From Pseudomonadota bacterium (GTDB lineage Bacteria > Pseudomonadota > Gammaproteobacteria > Competibacterales > Competibacteraceae), in contig JAUPTV010000129.1 of NCBI GenBank assembly GCA_030917925.1, positions 1-62,382 of the forward strand: DNA of 62,382 nt, read 5' to 3'. Below are positions 45,119-55,189 of this stretch, piece after piece. Every line of letters starts with the position of its first letter. Within the stretch, counting starts at the first letter, position 1. The notes beneath the pieces are model-generated. The model made no database searches. It was not told the DNA's origin and saw only the letters and a list, made by a program, of their open reading frames with translations. The translations under genes were made by a program, and so were the position numbers.

Positions 45119-45553
45119 ATGGCGATCACCTCAGTGGTACGCGCTCTACTCCATGAATTAGCAACTCCGCTCACCGTGTTGATGAGCGCCAGCGATATTT
45201 TGCACAACCGCACACCCAGCGTCATTCAACAGCCGATGGATGAATTGCAAAACCTCAGCCACCAGTTTGGCCGCGAAGTGATCGAATTACGCGCCAATCT
45301 CCCGGACCGCATCGATCAACAATCCGTAGTCCAGGCAGCGGCGCAAATCCGGCAATGGGCGACTGATAGAAAGCATTATGCAACCCGGTTGGCCGAATTG
45401 GTGGGCCAGATTCAGGCCGCAGCGATTCATCTGCCAGAGCCGTTGCTGGACAAACTGCTGAACCACAGTCTGTTCGGTGGGCTGAGCGAGCTTGAAAGAG
45501 TCCTGTCCCGACTGGCTGCCATCCAGGCCGAGGATTTGGAGTCCCTTGAATAG
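45119..45553 (+). CDS. Small protein with a histidine-kinase-like H-box, no ATPase domain
   Basis: A 144-residue, mostly helical protein. Near the N-terminus VVRALLHELATPLTVLMSAS resembles the H-box of histidine kinase dimerisation domains (HELRTPLT), with His12 in the phospho-acceptor position and Ala replacing Arg. There is no HATPase domain. GGAGGG (45107-45112) sets ATG 45119. It could be a phosphotransfer protein, a sensor remnant, or unrelated. Divergent from the alcohol-dehydrogenase-like gene by 46 bp and followed 18 bp later by a CDP-alcohol phosphatidyltransferase. Confidence 0.6.
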   Translation: MAITSVVRALLHELATPLTVLMSASDILHNRTPSVIQQPMDELQNLSHQFGREVIELRANLPDRIDQQSVVQAAAQIRQWATDRKHYATRLAELVGQIQAAAIHLPEPLLDKLLNHSLFGGLSELERVLSRLAAIQAEDLESLE

Positions 45554-45571
45554 CGCGAAACCGGGCCAGTG

Positions 45572-46309
45572 ATGAATCATGCGCTGATCTTCAGTACGCT
45601 GTTGCATATCATTCCGGCGCAGTTATTACTGGCGGGAAGCGCTTGGATCCTCGCTCGGGTTTTCCAGTTGCCTGCCAGCATCATCGGCCAATCGCTCGCC
45701 ATTTTTACCGGATTCCTGCTGGCCTTGAGTCCCTTTCTCGATCAGCATCAACCACTGACTCGCTTCGGCGCAGCCAACGCCGTTACGCTCCTGCGCGCCG
45801 GCATTGCTGCACTGTTGGCGGGACTGCTGGGCCAGCCAGCGCTAATGCCGGAACTGGCCTGTCTGCTGGCAGCGCTGGCCGGATTGGCGTTGCTGCTGGA
45901 TGGCGTGGATGGCTGGCTGGCGCGGCGCAGGAGGATACACAGTCCATTTGGTGCCCGGTTCGATATGGAAGTGGATGCTTTTTTGATTCTGATCCTGGCG
46001 GCGCTGGTCTGGCAATTCGACAAAGCGGGCGTCTGGGTCATGCTATCCGGGGCGTTGCGCTACGGGTTCGTAGTAATGGGCTGGTGGTGGCCATGGCTGA
46101 ACTCACCGTTGCCGCCGTGTCGCCGTCGGCAAACGGTGTGCGTGATTCAAACCGCAGTTCTGGCGTTGTGTCTCGCGCCGCTATTGATTCCGCCAATCCC
46201 GGCCTTACTGGCCGCTGGGGCATTAGGCTTGCTCATGCTGTCCTTCGCTATAGATATAGCGTGGTTATGGCGGCAACCGAAACTTCGCTGGTCCGACAAA
46301 GAAGGTTAA
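45572..46309 (+). CDS. CDP-alcohol phosphatidyltransferase family membrane protein
   Basis: A 245-residue multi-pass membrane enzyme. The family motif is complete: LLDGVDGWLARRRRIHSPFG continuing to ARFDMEVDAF (D-G-x2-A-R-x8-G-x3-D-x3-D). Members transfer a phospho-alcohol from a CDP donor to an acceptor alcohol. The N-terminal ~70 residues add two extra hydrophobic segments. ATG 45572; GTG 45569 is just upstream. Substrate unknown; its place next to the methyltransferase, glycosyltransferase and PTPS-like genes suggests a lipid-linked product. Confidence 0.85.
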   Translation: MNHALIFSTLLHIIPAQLLLAGSAWILARVFQLPASIIGQSLAIFTGFLLALSPFLDQHQPLTRFGAANAVTLLRAGIAALLAGLLGQPALMPELACLLAALAGLALLLDGVDGWLARRRRIHSPFGARFDMEVDAFLILILAALVWQFDKAGVWVMLSGALRYGFVVMGWWWPWLNSPLPPCRRRQTVCVIQTAVLALCLAPLLIPPIPALLAAGALGLLMLSFAIDIAWLWRQPKLRWSDKEG

Positions 46310-46561
46310 TGCATCACGATTCAGGCGTGGTTGGACGATCAGGGCAGGATGTAGTTTTTGCATTGAAAATGAGCAACCCTGCCTTGGCGTAGTCTTGCTC
46401 ACGGATATCCCCATATCGTGAATTTCCCTCTTTGGCTAAGGGAGTGTGGCCCACCGGGCCGGTGTGGTCAGAATCAAGTCTGGGAGTGGGGAAGTAAGAT
46501 AGACGAGCAAACATTTTTCCCTGAATTCGACTGGCAACCCGCAAAACTCTACAATGCACTG

Positions 46562-46966
46562 ATGTCTGTCCCCTCATCCATCCTGTCGCTGCCGGAGACT
46601 CTTTTGATCAGCCGCGTTGCTCAAGGTGCCAAGGCCGAAGATTTAGCCCTCTGCCACCTGGAAGCGCAGGGGCTGACCCTGGTGACACGCAATTTCCGTT
46701 GCCGCATGGGCGAACTGGATTTGATTATGCGCGATGACGGCTACCTAGTGTTTGTGGAAGTCCGCAGTCGCCGCTATACCCGTTATGGCACCCCCGCCGA
46801 ATCGGTCACGCCTGCCAAGCAACAAAAATTATTGCGCGCCGCTGCATTCTATCTGCAATGCGAGCGTCTGGATCTCCCTTGCCGGTTCGATGTGGTTGCT
46901 ATTCTGCGGCCCGCCAGCGTTGAACCGCAGGTGGAGTGGATTCGGGACGCCTTTCAGTTGAATTAA
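46562..46966 (+). CDS. yraN: YraN-family (UPF0102) nuclease-like protein
   Basis: A 134-residue protein with a restriction-endonuclease-like fold: EDLALCHLEAQGLTLVTRN, the MGELDLIMRDDGYLVFVEVR motif with E-x-D...E-x-K-like residues (here EVR), then SVTPAKQQKLLRAAAFYL. ATG 46562 chosen for its match with the family start. The 252-bp gap before it holds a short ACCGGGCCGGT palindrome, and a weak TTCGAC-18-TACAAT box ending 7 bp before the ATG. Role unknown; often near rRNA methylase genes. Confidence 0.92.
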   Translation: MSVPSSILSLPETLLISRVAQGAKAEDLALCHLEAQGLTLVTRNFRCRMGELDLIMRDDGYLVFVEVRSRRYTRYGTPAESVTPAKQQKLLRAAAFYLQCERLDLPCRFDVVAILRPASVEPQVEWIRDAFQLN

Positions 46967-46990
46967 TGCCTGTTTTCGAGAACTTCGCCG

Positions 46991-49900
46991 ATGACCCTTG
47001 ACCGTACTGCCGAACTGTCCGAACTGCTGGCCCGCCGCATCCTGATTCTGGATGGCGCGATGGGCACGATGATCCAGAGCTACCACTTGCAGGAAGCCGA
47101 TTACCGGGGCGAACGGTTCCATGACTGGCCCAGTGATCTCAAAGGCAATAATGACCTGCTCACCTTGACCCAGCCGGCTATCATCCGTGAGATTCACGCG
47201 GGGTATCTGGCAGCCGGGGCGGATATTCTCGAAACCAACACGTTCAATTCAACGGCGATCTCCATGCAGGATTACGGCATGGAGCGCCTGGTCCCTGAAC
47301 TCAATCGAGAGGCCGCCCGGTTGGCGCGGGACGTGGCGGATCACTACAGCACTCCCGACCGACCGCGCTTTGTCGCCGGTATCCTCGGCCCAACCAGTCG
47401 CACCGCCAGCCTGTCGCCGGATGTCAATAATCCCGGGTTCCGCAACGTCTATTTCGATGAATTGGTCGCCGCCTATACCGAAGCGGCGCAGGCGCTGGTT
47501 GAAGGCGGCGTCGATATTCTGCTGGTGGAAACCATCTTCGATACGCTGAACGCCAAGGCGGCGCTGTTCGCCATTCAGCAATTCTTTGATACCTCCGGCA
47601 TCCGCCTGCCGGTGATGATTTCCGGCACGATCACCGATGCCTCGGGACGCACCCTGTCCGGGCAGACCACCGAAGCGTTCTGGAACGCGCTGTCTCACAT
47701 TCGCCCGTTATCGTTCGGGCTGAATTGCGCACTGGGTGCCCGGCAACTGCGGCCCTATATCGCTGAATTGGCGAGAATTGCCGATACCAGTGTGTCCGCC
47801 CATCCCAATGCCGGTTTGCCGAATGCCTTTGGCGAATATGACGAAACGCCGGAACAGATGGCGGCGACGCTGCGGGAATTTGCGGAAAGCGGCTTTCTAA
47901 ACATTGTGGGCGGCTGCTGCGGCACCACGCCAGCCCATATCCGCGCCATTGCCGAAGCGATGAAAGATCTGCCGCCGCGGCCGATACCAGTCATTGAACC
48001 GCGTTGCCGACTGGCCGGGCTGGAGCCGCTCAATGTGGGGCCGCCGATCCGCTTTATCAATGTCGGCGAACGCGCCAACGTCACCGGTTCTGCCGTGTTC
48101 AAGCGACTGATCAAAGCGGGCGACTATGCCACGGCGCTGGACATCGCTCGCCAGCAGGTGGACAACGGCGCACAGATCATCGATATCAACATGGATGAGG
48201 GGATGCTCGACTCCAAGGAGGCGATGACGACGTTCCTAAATCTGATCGCCGCCGAACCGGACATCAGCCGGGTTCCGGTGATGATCGACTCGTCGAAGTG
48301 GGAGATTCTGGAAGCCGGGTTGAAGTGCATCCAGGGCAAGCCGGTGGTGAATTCCATCAGCATGAAAGAGGGGGAAGCCGAGTTTATTCGCCAGGCGCGA
48401 CTGATTCACCGCTATGGCGCGGCGGCGGTAGTTATGGCCTTTGACGAACAAGGCCAGGCCGATACCGAAGAGCGCAAGTTCGCGATTTGCCAGCGCGCCT
48501 ACCGCTTGCTCACCGAACAGGTCGGCTTTCCGCCCCAGGATATTATTTTCGATCCCAATATTTTCGCTATCGCGACCGGGATTGAAGACCATAACGGTTA
48601 TGCGGTGGATTTCATTGCCGCCACCCGGCGCATTAAGGCGGAACTGCCTTATGCGCTGATTTCCGGCGGCGTCTCCAACGTCTCGTTCTCCTTCCGGGGC
48701 AATAATCCGGTGCGCGAGGCCATTCATTCGGTGTTCCTTTATCACGCCATTCAGGCTGGCATGGACATGGGCATCGTCAACGCCGGCCAGTTGGCGATTT
48801 ATGCGGATATTCCGCCGGATCTGCGCGACCGGGTTGAGGATGTGATTCTCAACCGTCGCCCGGACGCCACCGAGCGGTTGCTGGCTATCGCGCCGCAATA
48901 TCAGGGTGGCGAAACTTCCGCTGCCCCGGAGAAAGAGCAGGAATGGCGATCCTGGCCGGTTGTCAAGCGCCTGGAACATGCGCTGATCAAGGGCATCGAT
49001 GAGTTTATTGAAGCGGATACTGAGGAAGCCCGTCAGCAGGCGGTCCGGCCCTTGCAGGTCATCGAAGGGCCGTTAATGGATGGCATGAACGTGGTCGGCG
49101 ACCTGTTCGGCGCGGGCAAGATGTTCCTGCCGCAAGTGGTGAAATCGGCGCGGGTGATGAAGAAATCCGTGGCGTACCTGATTCCGTTCATCGAGGCGGA
49201 ACAGGCCGACGGGAAGCGCCGCACCAATGGCCGGATCATCATGGCCACCGTCAAGGGCGACGTGCATGACATCGGGAAAAATATCGTCGGCGTCGTGTTG
49301 CAGTGCAATAACTTCGAGGTTATTGATCTGGGCGTCATGGTGCCCGCGCAGAAGATTCTCGATGCCGCTCTGGAGCATCAGGTGGACATGATCGGCCTGT
49401 CCGGGCTGATTACCCCTTCGCTGGATGAGATGGTCAATGTCGCCAAAGAGATGAAGCGCCAGGGTTTTACCGTCCCGTTGTTGATCGGCGGCGCGACCAC
49501 CTCGGTCATGCATACCGCGGTGAAAATCGACCCGCAATATCCCGGTCCGGTGGTGTACGTCAAGGACGCTTCGCGAGCGGTCGGCGTTGCGCAGCATCTG
49601 GTGAGCGTGGATTCCAAAGCCGACTATATTGCCAAAACCAAGGCCGATTACGTCCAAAAGCGGGAGCAACATGCGAATCGCCGCAGCCGGGAACCGTTAC
49701 TGCCGCTGGCGCAAGCTCGCGCCAATAAAATCTCCCTTTTTTCCAAGGAGGGGACTGCAACCTATGTCCCGCCCAAGCCGGCGTTCCTGGGCGTCCGGGC
49801 GTTTGATGACTACCCGTTGGCGGAACTGGCGGAACGGATTGACTGGACGCCGTTCTTCCATGCCTGGGAATTGCGCGGGCGGTATCCGGCGATTTTTGCG

Positions 49901-50698
49901 GACCCCGAACAGGGTGAACACGCCCGGCAATTGTTCACTGATGCCCAGGTGATGTTGAATCAACTGATCGCCGAACGCTGGCTGACGGCGCGGGCAGTCA
50001 TCGGCTTTTTCCCCGCGAATCAGGTGAATGAGGATGACATCGCGCTCTATACCGATGAAACCCGTAGCCAGACGCTGATGACGCTGCATCATCTTCGCCA
50101 GCAGGGTCCCAAGCCGGAGGGCAAGCCGCATCGTTGTCTGGCCGACTGGATCGCACCGGTGGAGTCCGGCAAAGCGGATTATCTGGGTGCGTTTGCGGTC
50201 ACCGCCGGGATCGGCATTGATGAACGGGTCGCCGAATTCGAGCAGGCGCATGATGATTATCGCGCTATCCTGTTGAAAGCCTTGGCAGATCGACTGGCGG
50301 AAGCGTTGGCCGAGCGACTGCATGAACGGGTGCGGAAGGAATTCTGGGGGTATGCGGCGGACGAAGCGTTGAGCAATGAGGAACTGGTTGCCGAGAATTA
50401 CCAGGGCATCCGCCCGGCACCGGGTTATCCGGCCTGTCCCGACCACACAGAGAAGGGGTTATTGTGGCAATTATTGGATGTGAATCGCCAGGCGGGCATT
50501 CACCTGACCGAGAGTTTCGCCATGACCCCCACCGCGGCCGTGAGCGGCTGGTATTTCAGTCATCCCGAAGCGCGTTATTTCGGCGTAGGCCGACTGGATC
50601 GGGACCAGGTGGCTGACTACGCTCAACGCAAAGGTTGGACGCTGGCGGAAGCAGAAAAATGGCTGGCACCGAATCTGGGGTATGAGCCGGAAGAATAA
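46991..50698 (+). CDS. metH: Cobalamin-dependent methionine synthase
   Basis: A 1235-residue four-module enzyme converting homocysteine to methionine with methyl-THF. N-terminal homocysteine domain (about 10-335) with zinc cysteines in LNCALGA and [11 protein letters not shown]; pterin-binding domain (about 360-620, [13 protein letters not shown]); cobalamin cap and binding domain with [14 protein letters not shown] (about 655-900, cobalt-ligand His); C-terminal SAM reactivation domain (about 930-1235, [12 protein letters not shown]). Complete. No B12 riboswitch was recognised upstream. Confidence 0.98.
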   Translation: MTLDRTAELSELLARRILILDGAMGTMIQSYHLQEADYRGERFHDWPSDLKGNNDLLTLTQPAIIREIHAGYLAAGADILETNTFNSTAISMQDYGMERLVPELNREAARLARDVADHYSTPDRPRFVAGILGPTSRTASLSPDVNNPGFRNVYFDELVAAYTEAAQALVEGGVDILLVETIFDTLNAKAALFAIQQFFDTSGIRLPVMISGTITDASGRTLSGQTTEAFWNALSHIRPLSFGLNCALGARQLRPYIAELARIADTSVSAHPNAGLPNAFGEYDETPEQMAATLREFAESGFLNIVGGCCGTTPAHIRAIAEAMKDLPPRPIPVIEPRCRLAGLEPLNVGPPIRFINVGERANVTGSAVFKRLIKAGDYATALDIARQQVDNGAQIIDINMDEGMLDSKEAMTTFLNLIAAEPDISRVPVMIDSSKWEILEAGLKCIQGKPVVNSISMKEGEAEFIRQARLIHRYGAAAVVMAFDEQGQADTEERKFAICQRAYRLLTEQVGFPPQDIIFDPNIFAIATGIEDHNGYAVDFIAATRRIKAELPYALISGGVSNVSFSFRGNNPVREAIHSVFLYHAIQAGMDMGIVNAGQLAIYADIPPDLRDRVEDVILNRRPDATERLLAIAPQYQGGETSAAPEKEQEWRSWPVVKRLEHALIKGIDEFIEADTEEARQQAVRPLQVIEGPLMDGMNVVGDLFGAGKMFLPQVVKSARVMKKSVAYLIPFIEAEQADGKRRTNGRIIMATVKGDVHDIGKNIVGVVLQCNNFEVIDLGVMVPAQKILDAALEHQVDMIGLSGLITPSLDEMVNVAKEMKRQGFTVPLLIGGATTSVMHTAVKIDPQYPGPVVYVKDASRAVGVAQHLVSVDSKADYIAKTKADYVQKREQHANRRSREPLLPLAQARANKISLFSKEGTATYVPPKPAFLGVRAFDDYPLAELAERIDWTPFFHAWELRGRYPAIFADPEQGEHARQLFTDAQVMLNQLIAERWLTARAVIGFFPANQVNEDDIALYTDETRSQTLMTLHHLRQQGPKPEGKPHRCLADWIAPVESGKADYLGAFAVTAGIGIDERVAEFEQAHDDYRAILLKALADRLAEALAERLHERVRKEFWGYAADEALSNEELVAENYQGIRPAPGYPACPDHTEKGLLWQLLDVNRQAGIHLTESFAMTPTAAVSGWYFSHPEARYFGVGRLDRDQVADYAQRKGWTLAEAEKWLAPNLGYEPEE

Positions 50699-50703
50699 CC
50701 TGA

Positions 50704-51057
50704 TCAAACCGCTGGTCGGTCGTCGACCAGCGTCCGCTCGATCCGGGTCATCCAGATCACCGCCTCGTCCTGGGTCAGTAACAGGATTTGCAAATGGTTG
50801 CGAAAATCCTGCCAGGATTTTTCCACGCATTCGCTGGCGGTGTCGACGCAGACCACCATCCATTGTTTTGCCGAATCGTCGGGCTGGATGGTTTTCGCTG
50901 ACTCGGCCCCGCGCTGCAAACATAGCAGGTAGGTGTCCAGCCCCTTGCGCACCGAACTGAGCGCCGCGATATTCAGCAGTCCGCTCACGCGCAACGCACA
51001 TTGCCAGGCCAGCAACTGGGCGGCCTGCTGGCGTTCAAATAATCGGTTCGTGTTCAT
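50704..51057 (-). CDS. Small helical protein, possible phasin
   Basis: A 117-residue protein, all predicted helix, no membrane segment, with two cysteine-bearing amphipathic helices (LLAWQCALRVSGLLNIAAL; GLDTYLLCLQRGAESAK). No clear family. Length, helicity and context (a TGC-N3-GCA palindrome over its promoter) would fit a polyhydroxyalkanoate granule phasin, but this is inference. AGGA precedes ATG 51057. Convergent with metH, stop only 5 bp away. Confidence 0.5.
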   Translation of the reverse strand: MNTNRLFERQQAAQLLAWQCALRVSGLLNIAALSSVRKGLDTYLLCLQRGAESAKTIQPDDSAKQWMVVCVDTASECVEKSWQDFRNHLQILLLTQDEAVIWMTRIERTLVDDRPAV

Positions 51058-51088
51058 TGCAATTCAATTCCTTACTCGCTGTTTTCTT

Positions 51089-51122
51089 GTTGCATCGCAA
51101 CATAGTTTGCGAAAATCGTCAA
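51089..51122 (-). promoter_or_regulatory. Promoter with overlapping palindromic operator (TGC-N3-GCA)
   Basis: Minus strand: -35 TTGACG (51117-51122), 17-bp spacer, -10 TGCGAT (51094-51099). The perfect palindrome GTTGC-GAT-GCAAC (51089-51101) covers the -10, as expected for a repressor site. TGC-N3-4-GCA boxes have been described for PhaR-type regulators. Confidence 0.45.
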
Positions 51123-51150
51123 GTCTTTTTGATCGCCATGACTCACCTTT

Positions 51151-51945
51151 TTAGACCGCAACCCGTCCCTTGATCGCCGGATGGCGCTGATAATCGACGA
51201 TAGCGAAATCCTCATACCGATAATCAAACAGCGAATCTGGCCGACGCTGGAAGATCAGGCGCGGTAACGGATAAGGCTCCCGACTGATTTGTAATTGCGC
51301 CTGTTCCAGATGGTTCAGATATAAATGGCAGTCGCCGCCGGTCCAGATGAATTCCCCAACACATAGATCGGTCTGCTGGGCCACCAGATGGGTCAACAGC
51401 GCATAACTGGCAATATTGAACGGTACGCCCAGAAAGAGATCGGCGCTGCGCTGATAGAGTTGGCAGGACAGTTCGCCATTAGCCACATAAAACTGGAAAA
51501 GGAGATGACAGGGCGGCAAGCGCATCCGTTCCAGATCCCCGACATTCCAGGCCGAGACCACAATGCGCCGCGAATCGGGATCACGTCGCAGTAGATCAAC
51601 CGCGCTCGCCAACTGATCAATACAACGCCCGTCGACCGTGGCCCAAGCCCGCCACTGTTGACCATAAACGGGTCCTAAATCACCGTTTTCATCGGCCCAC
51701 TCATCCCAAATACTGACGCCGTGTTCGTGGAGATACCGGGTATTGGTATCGCCGCGCAGAAACCAGAGCAGTTCATGAATGATCGAACGCAGATGCAATT
51801 GCTTGGTCGTGACCAACGGAAAGCCGGTTCGCAAATCGAACCGCAGTTGCGCGCCAAATACACTGAGTGCGCCGATCCCGGTACGATCCGGCTTGCGAAC
51901 GCCTTCAGTCAGCACCCGCTGCAATAGATCAAGATACGGTTTCAT
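51151..51945 (-). CDS. thyA: Thymidylate synthase
   Basis: A 264-residue enzyme methylating dUMP with methylene-THF. ATG 51945 ([12 protein letters not shown]) gives the standard length; the longer frame to 52032 lies across the promoter region. The active-site cysteine is in [12 protein letters not shown], the phosphate arginines in [14 protein letters not shown], and the C-terminus is intact (GRVAV). Shares folate flux with glyA, purU and metH in this window. Confidence 0.97.
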   Translation of the reverse strand: MKPYLDLLQRVLTEGVRKPDRTGIGALSVFGAQLRFDLRTGFPLVTTKQLHLRSIIHELLWFLRGDTNTRYLHEHGVSIWDEWADENGDLGPVYGQQWRAWATVDGRCIDQLASAVDLLRRDPDSRRIVVSAWNVGDLERMRLPPCHLLFQFYVANGELSCQLYQRSADLFLGVPFNIASYALLTHLVAQQTDLCVGEFIWTGGDCHLYLNHLEQAQLQISREPYPLPRLIFQRRPDSLFDYRYEDFAIVDYQRHPAIKGRVAV

Positions 51946-51982
51946 CGCACATTTTTCCTGTTTTTCTGACAAATTTAAAGAC

Positions 51983-52011
51983 TGGAATTTTATGCTGCAA
52001 TGCAATATAAT
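51983..52011 (+). promoter_or_regulatory. Promoter of the IclR-like gene with TGC-N3-GCA box
   Basis: TGGAAT (51983-51988), 17-bp spacer, perfect TATAAT (52006-52011). The spacer contains TGCAATGCA (51996-52004), the same TGC-N3-GCA form as upstream of the 117-residue protein. Confidence 0.5.
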
Positions 52012-52061
52012 GAATTTAATTCCACGATACATTCATGCAGTAACTGCGATCAGGATCCCGA

Positions 52062-52415
52062 ATGTCTGCCAAAGCAACTTCTTCAATTCAAGTGATTGCC
52101 CGGGCAGCCCGGTTGCTGGATACCCTCGCAGCCCACGATGAACCGGTCAGCCTCAAAACGTTATCCACCACGACTGACCTGCATCCCTCAACGGCATTCC
52201 GCATTTTGGCGTCGCTGATCGAGCACGGTTTTGTCGAACGCAGCATGGCCGGTCACTACCGACTGGGCAACCGGTTACTGCAACTAGGCAACCGTGCGCA
52301 AGGCCGTATCGACCGCTGGTCCGTGAGTGGATCTGCCCGGCCCGAGGAACTGAATGTCGCCGTTCATGCGTCCCGATCCTTGCCGACGCCAGGCGAGCGG
52401 GAGATAGCGAGATAG
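52062..52415 (+). pseudogene. Truncated IclR-family regulator (DNA-binding domain only)
   Basis: Residues about 8-78 are a good IclR winged-helix domain (IQVIARAARLLDTLAAHDEP; LKTLSTTTDLHPSTAFRILASLIEHGFVE is the helix-turn-helix region). After residue ~85 the expected ~170-residue effector domain is missing. The frame continues through what may be a deleted fragment (SARPEELNVAVHAS) and ends at a TAG inside an 8-bp tandem repeat. A full promoter precedes it, so a 117-residue DNA-binding protein might still be made. Most likely a decayed regulator. Confidence 0.7.
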
Positions 52416-52432
52416 CGAGATAGCGAGATAGC
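52401..52432. repeat. 8-bp tandem repeat, four copies
   Basis: GAGATAGC repeated four times without interruption. The unit is not a multiple of three, so copy-number slippage would shift the reading frame of the IclR-like ORF, which stops within it. Confidence 0.9.
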
Positions 52433-52465
52433 GCCCGTTGCTCCGCCGGTACTGATCACCCGCCC

Positions 52466-55189
52466 TTACCGTTTCCCCGGCAATTCCACGATAAACGTTG
52501 AACCCTGCCCGACTTCGCTTTCTACCCAAATGCGTCCGCCGTGGTGTTCGACGATCTTCTGGCTGATCGGCAGACCCAGGCCGGTGCCCTTCGGTTTGCC
52601 AGCGTGACTGTCATTCACCTGGTGGAATTTCTCAAAGATCAGTTTGTGCTGGTCAGGAGCGATACCCGGACCGTTATCAATGACTTCGATGCGCCAGGCA
52701 TTCAGGCTGGGCTGCAAACGAATGGTCACTTCACCGTCCGGTTCCGGGCAGAACTTCACCGCGTTGGAGAGCAGATTGATAATCACCTGAATCAGCCGGT
52801 CATGATCGCCGGCGATCATCACCGGTTCATTACCCAATTCCTCACGCAGCATCGCCGTCTTGTCATGGAATAACTGGCTGGTGGAATTAATGGCGTCCTG
52901 AATCAGCGCCCGCAGATCGAGGTCGTCAATATGCCAGTCGATCCGCCCAGAATCGATCTTGGCCATGTCCAGCACCTGATTGATGAGCCGGGTTAGCCGC
53001 TCACTTTCCTTGACGATGATGCTCAGGAATTTGCTGCGCTGCTCTACATCCATTTCGGAGTTGGAGAGCAGGATTTCCGAAAAAGCGCGGATCGAGGTGA
53101 GCGGAGTACGCAGTTCATGCGTGACCGTTGAAATGAATTCATCCTTGAGCCGGTCCAGTTCGCGTAACCGATTATTCGCCTCACGCAATTCCGCCGACGC
53201 CGCTTCCAACTCGCGGGACTTCTGCTCCAACCGGCGACTGTATTCCAGAACCTGAGTACTTTCATCGAGGATGGTCATCACTTCCTCGATACTCAACACC
53301 TCGCCCATCACGATTGATGAGATCATCACCCGGGCTGACGCCGCGCCAATCGCCCCGGCCAGCAGGCGTTCGGTGTAATGTATTAAATGGGAATCAGCCT
53401 GGAGCGGATAGCCGCCGCGATCAGCCGCATAGCGGTCGAAGGCTTCGCTAGCGCGTTGTGGACCCAGGAACCGAGCCAGCAGATCGTAGAGATCCGCTGT
53501 TTCCACGACCCCTCGCCACAACAGCGAATCGCCGTCATGGCGTTCGCGCTTGAGGATATCGACGAACTGACTGCCCTGCACCTGTTCAATGGGATCGGGT
53601 CGACCCGGCAGCGAGCCGTACACCAGACCACCGATATTGACCAACATGCTCCAGAACACGGAATGCATGTAGGGGTCCAGACCTTCCAGACCAAACAACG
53701 CATACGGTTTCAGCCATTCCAAACCGAATAGCCCGACATCGACGAAATCGTGGCCAATCCAGCCGGAACGCGCCATGGCGGGTAAAAACAAGGTATAGGC
53801 CCAGACCAAGAAACCACCGGTTAGGCCGATCAAAGCGCCGCGTCGATTAGCGCGCTTCCAGAACAGTCCGATCAGCACCGGCGGGGCAAACTGAGCGGCA
53901 GCGGCGAAAGACACCAATCCACTGGTCACCAGCGCGTAGGATTCGCCAACAAAACGGAAATACAGGTATCCGAGCAGGATCAGAAGGGCAATACCGACAC
54001 GGCGGATGCTCAGCAATAACCCGGAGAGATCCGATCTACCCGCTAGCCAGCGCGGATTAGCACGCAACAGGATCGGCATCACCAAGTCATTGCAGACCAT
54101 GGTGGATAGCGTTACCGTTTCAAACATGATCATGCTGGTCGCAGCGGACAAGCCGCCCAGGAACACCAGTAGCGCCAGCAATGGCATCTGTTCGGCCATC
54201 GGCAGGGCCAGCACGAACGTATCCGCATCCACGCGGCCATCACTAAAGATCAACCGTCCGCCGAGCGCAATCGGCAGCACGAACAAGTTAATGGCGAACA
54301 GGTACAGGGGAAACAACCAGGTGGCTTTGCGGATATGAACTTCGTTGACGTTCTCCACCACCAGCACCTGAAATTGCCGGGGCAGGAACAGAAAAGCCAT
54401 CATCGACAAAAAGGTCAGTGACAGCCACCCACCATACCCGCCGGGCACGACTTCAAAGCGCAGCAGGGGTGCCAGATCCGGGTGCGCCGCCGCCCGTTGG
54501 AACAAATCGCCGGGGCCGTCGAAAATCACGAACGTGACCGCTACGCCGACCAGCACGAAAGCCACCAGTTTGAACAGTGATTCAAAGGCGGCCGCCGCTA
54601 CCATCCCCTCATGGCGTTCGGTGTTATCAATATGGCGGGTGCCGAACAGGATGGTGAACACAATCAAAATCAGCGCCACATAGAAAGTGGTGTCCATCCA
54701 GATCGGCTGTTGGACGGAAGCGGCCATTCTGGCGACTTCAGGATACTGGCGCAGCAGGCCGAAACTGGCGGCGATGGCTTTCAACTGGATGGAAATGTAC
54801 GGCAGGATGCCTAGCATAACGATCAGGGTGACCAACCCGGCCAGCAACCCGCTCTTGCCATAGCGCGAACCGATGAAGTCCGCAATCGAGGTGATGCGAT
54901 GCACCTTGGTAATCCGCACGATGCGCCGCAACACGAACCAGAACAGCACCGCCATCAGGGTGGGACCGAGGTACACCGCCAGAAAATCGACCCCGCTGAC
55001 TGCCGCCAGCCCGACGCTGCCGTAGAAGGTCCAGGCGGTGCAATAGATCGCCAGCGACAGGGTATAGATATAGGGATTGGCGATAATGGAGCGGCCCGCG
55101 TCAGCGCGGTGATCGCCGTAGTAGGCGATACCGAACAAGATGCCCATATACGCCAGGGCGCTGGCGACGATGACGCCATCACCCAACAT
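52466..55189 (-). CDS. Sodium:solute symporter-histidine kinase (CbrA/CrbS-like sensor)
   Basis: A 907-residue membrane sensor. The first ~480 residues form an SSF-type symporter region with about 13 helices (GSRYGKSGLLAGLVTLIV; ASALAYMGILFGIAYYGD). A linker of ~120 residues, then a kinase core: H-box VTHELRTPLTSIRAFSEILL (about residue 690), N box LLSNAVKFCPEP, G boxes VIDNGPGI and KGTGLGLPISQK. All catalytic residues are present. Relatives (CbrA, CrbS, MxtR) link nutrient uptake to carbon metabolism, acetate for CrbS. There is no receiver domain. ATG directly follows the upstream gene's TAA. Confidence 0.93.
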   Translation of the reverse strand: MLGDGVIVASALAYMGILFGIAYYGDHRADAGRSIIANPYIYTLSLAIYCTAWTFYGSVGLAAVSGVDFLAVYLGPTLMAVLFWFVLRRIVRITKVHRITSIADFIGSRYGKSGLLAGLVTLIVMLGILPYISIQLKAIAASFGLLRQYPEVARMAASVQQPIWMDTTFYVALILIVFTILFGTRHIDNTERHEGMVAAAAFESLFKLVAFVLVGVAVTFVIFDGPGDLFQRAAAHPDLAPLLRFEVVPGGYGGWLSLTFLSMMAFLFLPRQFQVLVVENVNEVHIRKATWLFPLYLFAINLFVLPIALGGRLIFSDGRVDADTFVLALPMAEQMPLLALLVFLGGLSAATSMIMFETVTLSTMVCNDLVMPILLRANPRWLAGRSDLSGLLLSIRRVGIALLILLGYLYFRFVGESYALVTSGLVSFAAAAQFAPPVLIGLFWKRANRRGALIGLTGGFLVWAYTLFLPAMARSGWIGHDFVDVGLFGLEWLKPYALFGLEGLDPYMHSVFWSMLVNIGGLVYGSLPGRPDPIEQVQGSQFVDILKRERHDGDSLLWRGVVETADLYDLLARFLGPQRASEAFDRYAADRGGYPLQADSHLIHYTERLLAGAIGAASARVMISSIVMGEVLSIEEVMTILDESTQVLEYSRRLEQKSRELEAASAELREANNRLRELDRLKDEFISTVTHELRTPLTSIRAFSEILLSNSEMDVEQRSKFLSIIVKESERLTRLINQVLDMAKIDSGRIDWHIDDLDLRALIQDAINSTSQLFHDKTAMLREELGNEPVMIAGDHDRLIQVIINLLSNAVKFCPEPDGEVTIRLQPSLNAWRIEVIDNGPGIAPDQHKLIFEKFHQVNDSHAGKPKGTGLGLPISQKIVEHHGGRIWVESEVGQGSTFIVELPGKR

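Noticed and set aside
46310-46561. Possible riboswitch ahead of yraN-metH
   Set aside because: Contains short palindromes (ACCGGGCCGGT) but no B12-box or other riboswitch core that I recognise.
50471-51001. 176-codon minus-strand frame overlapping metH end
   Set aside because: It runs into metH coding sequence; the 117-residue frame at 50704-51057 has a better start and ends just after metH.
52401-52432. Possible CRISPR-like array
   Set aside because: Units are only 8 bp with no spacers; it is a simple tandem repeat.
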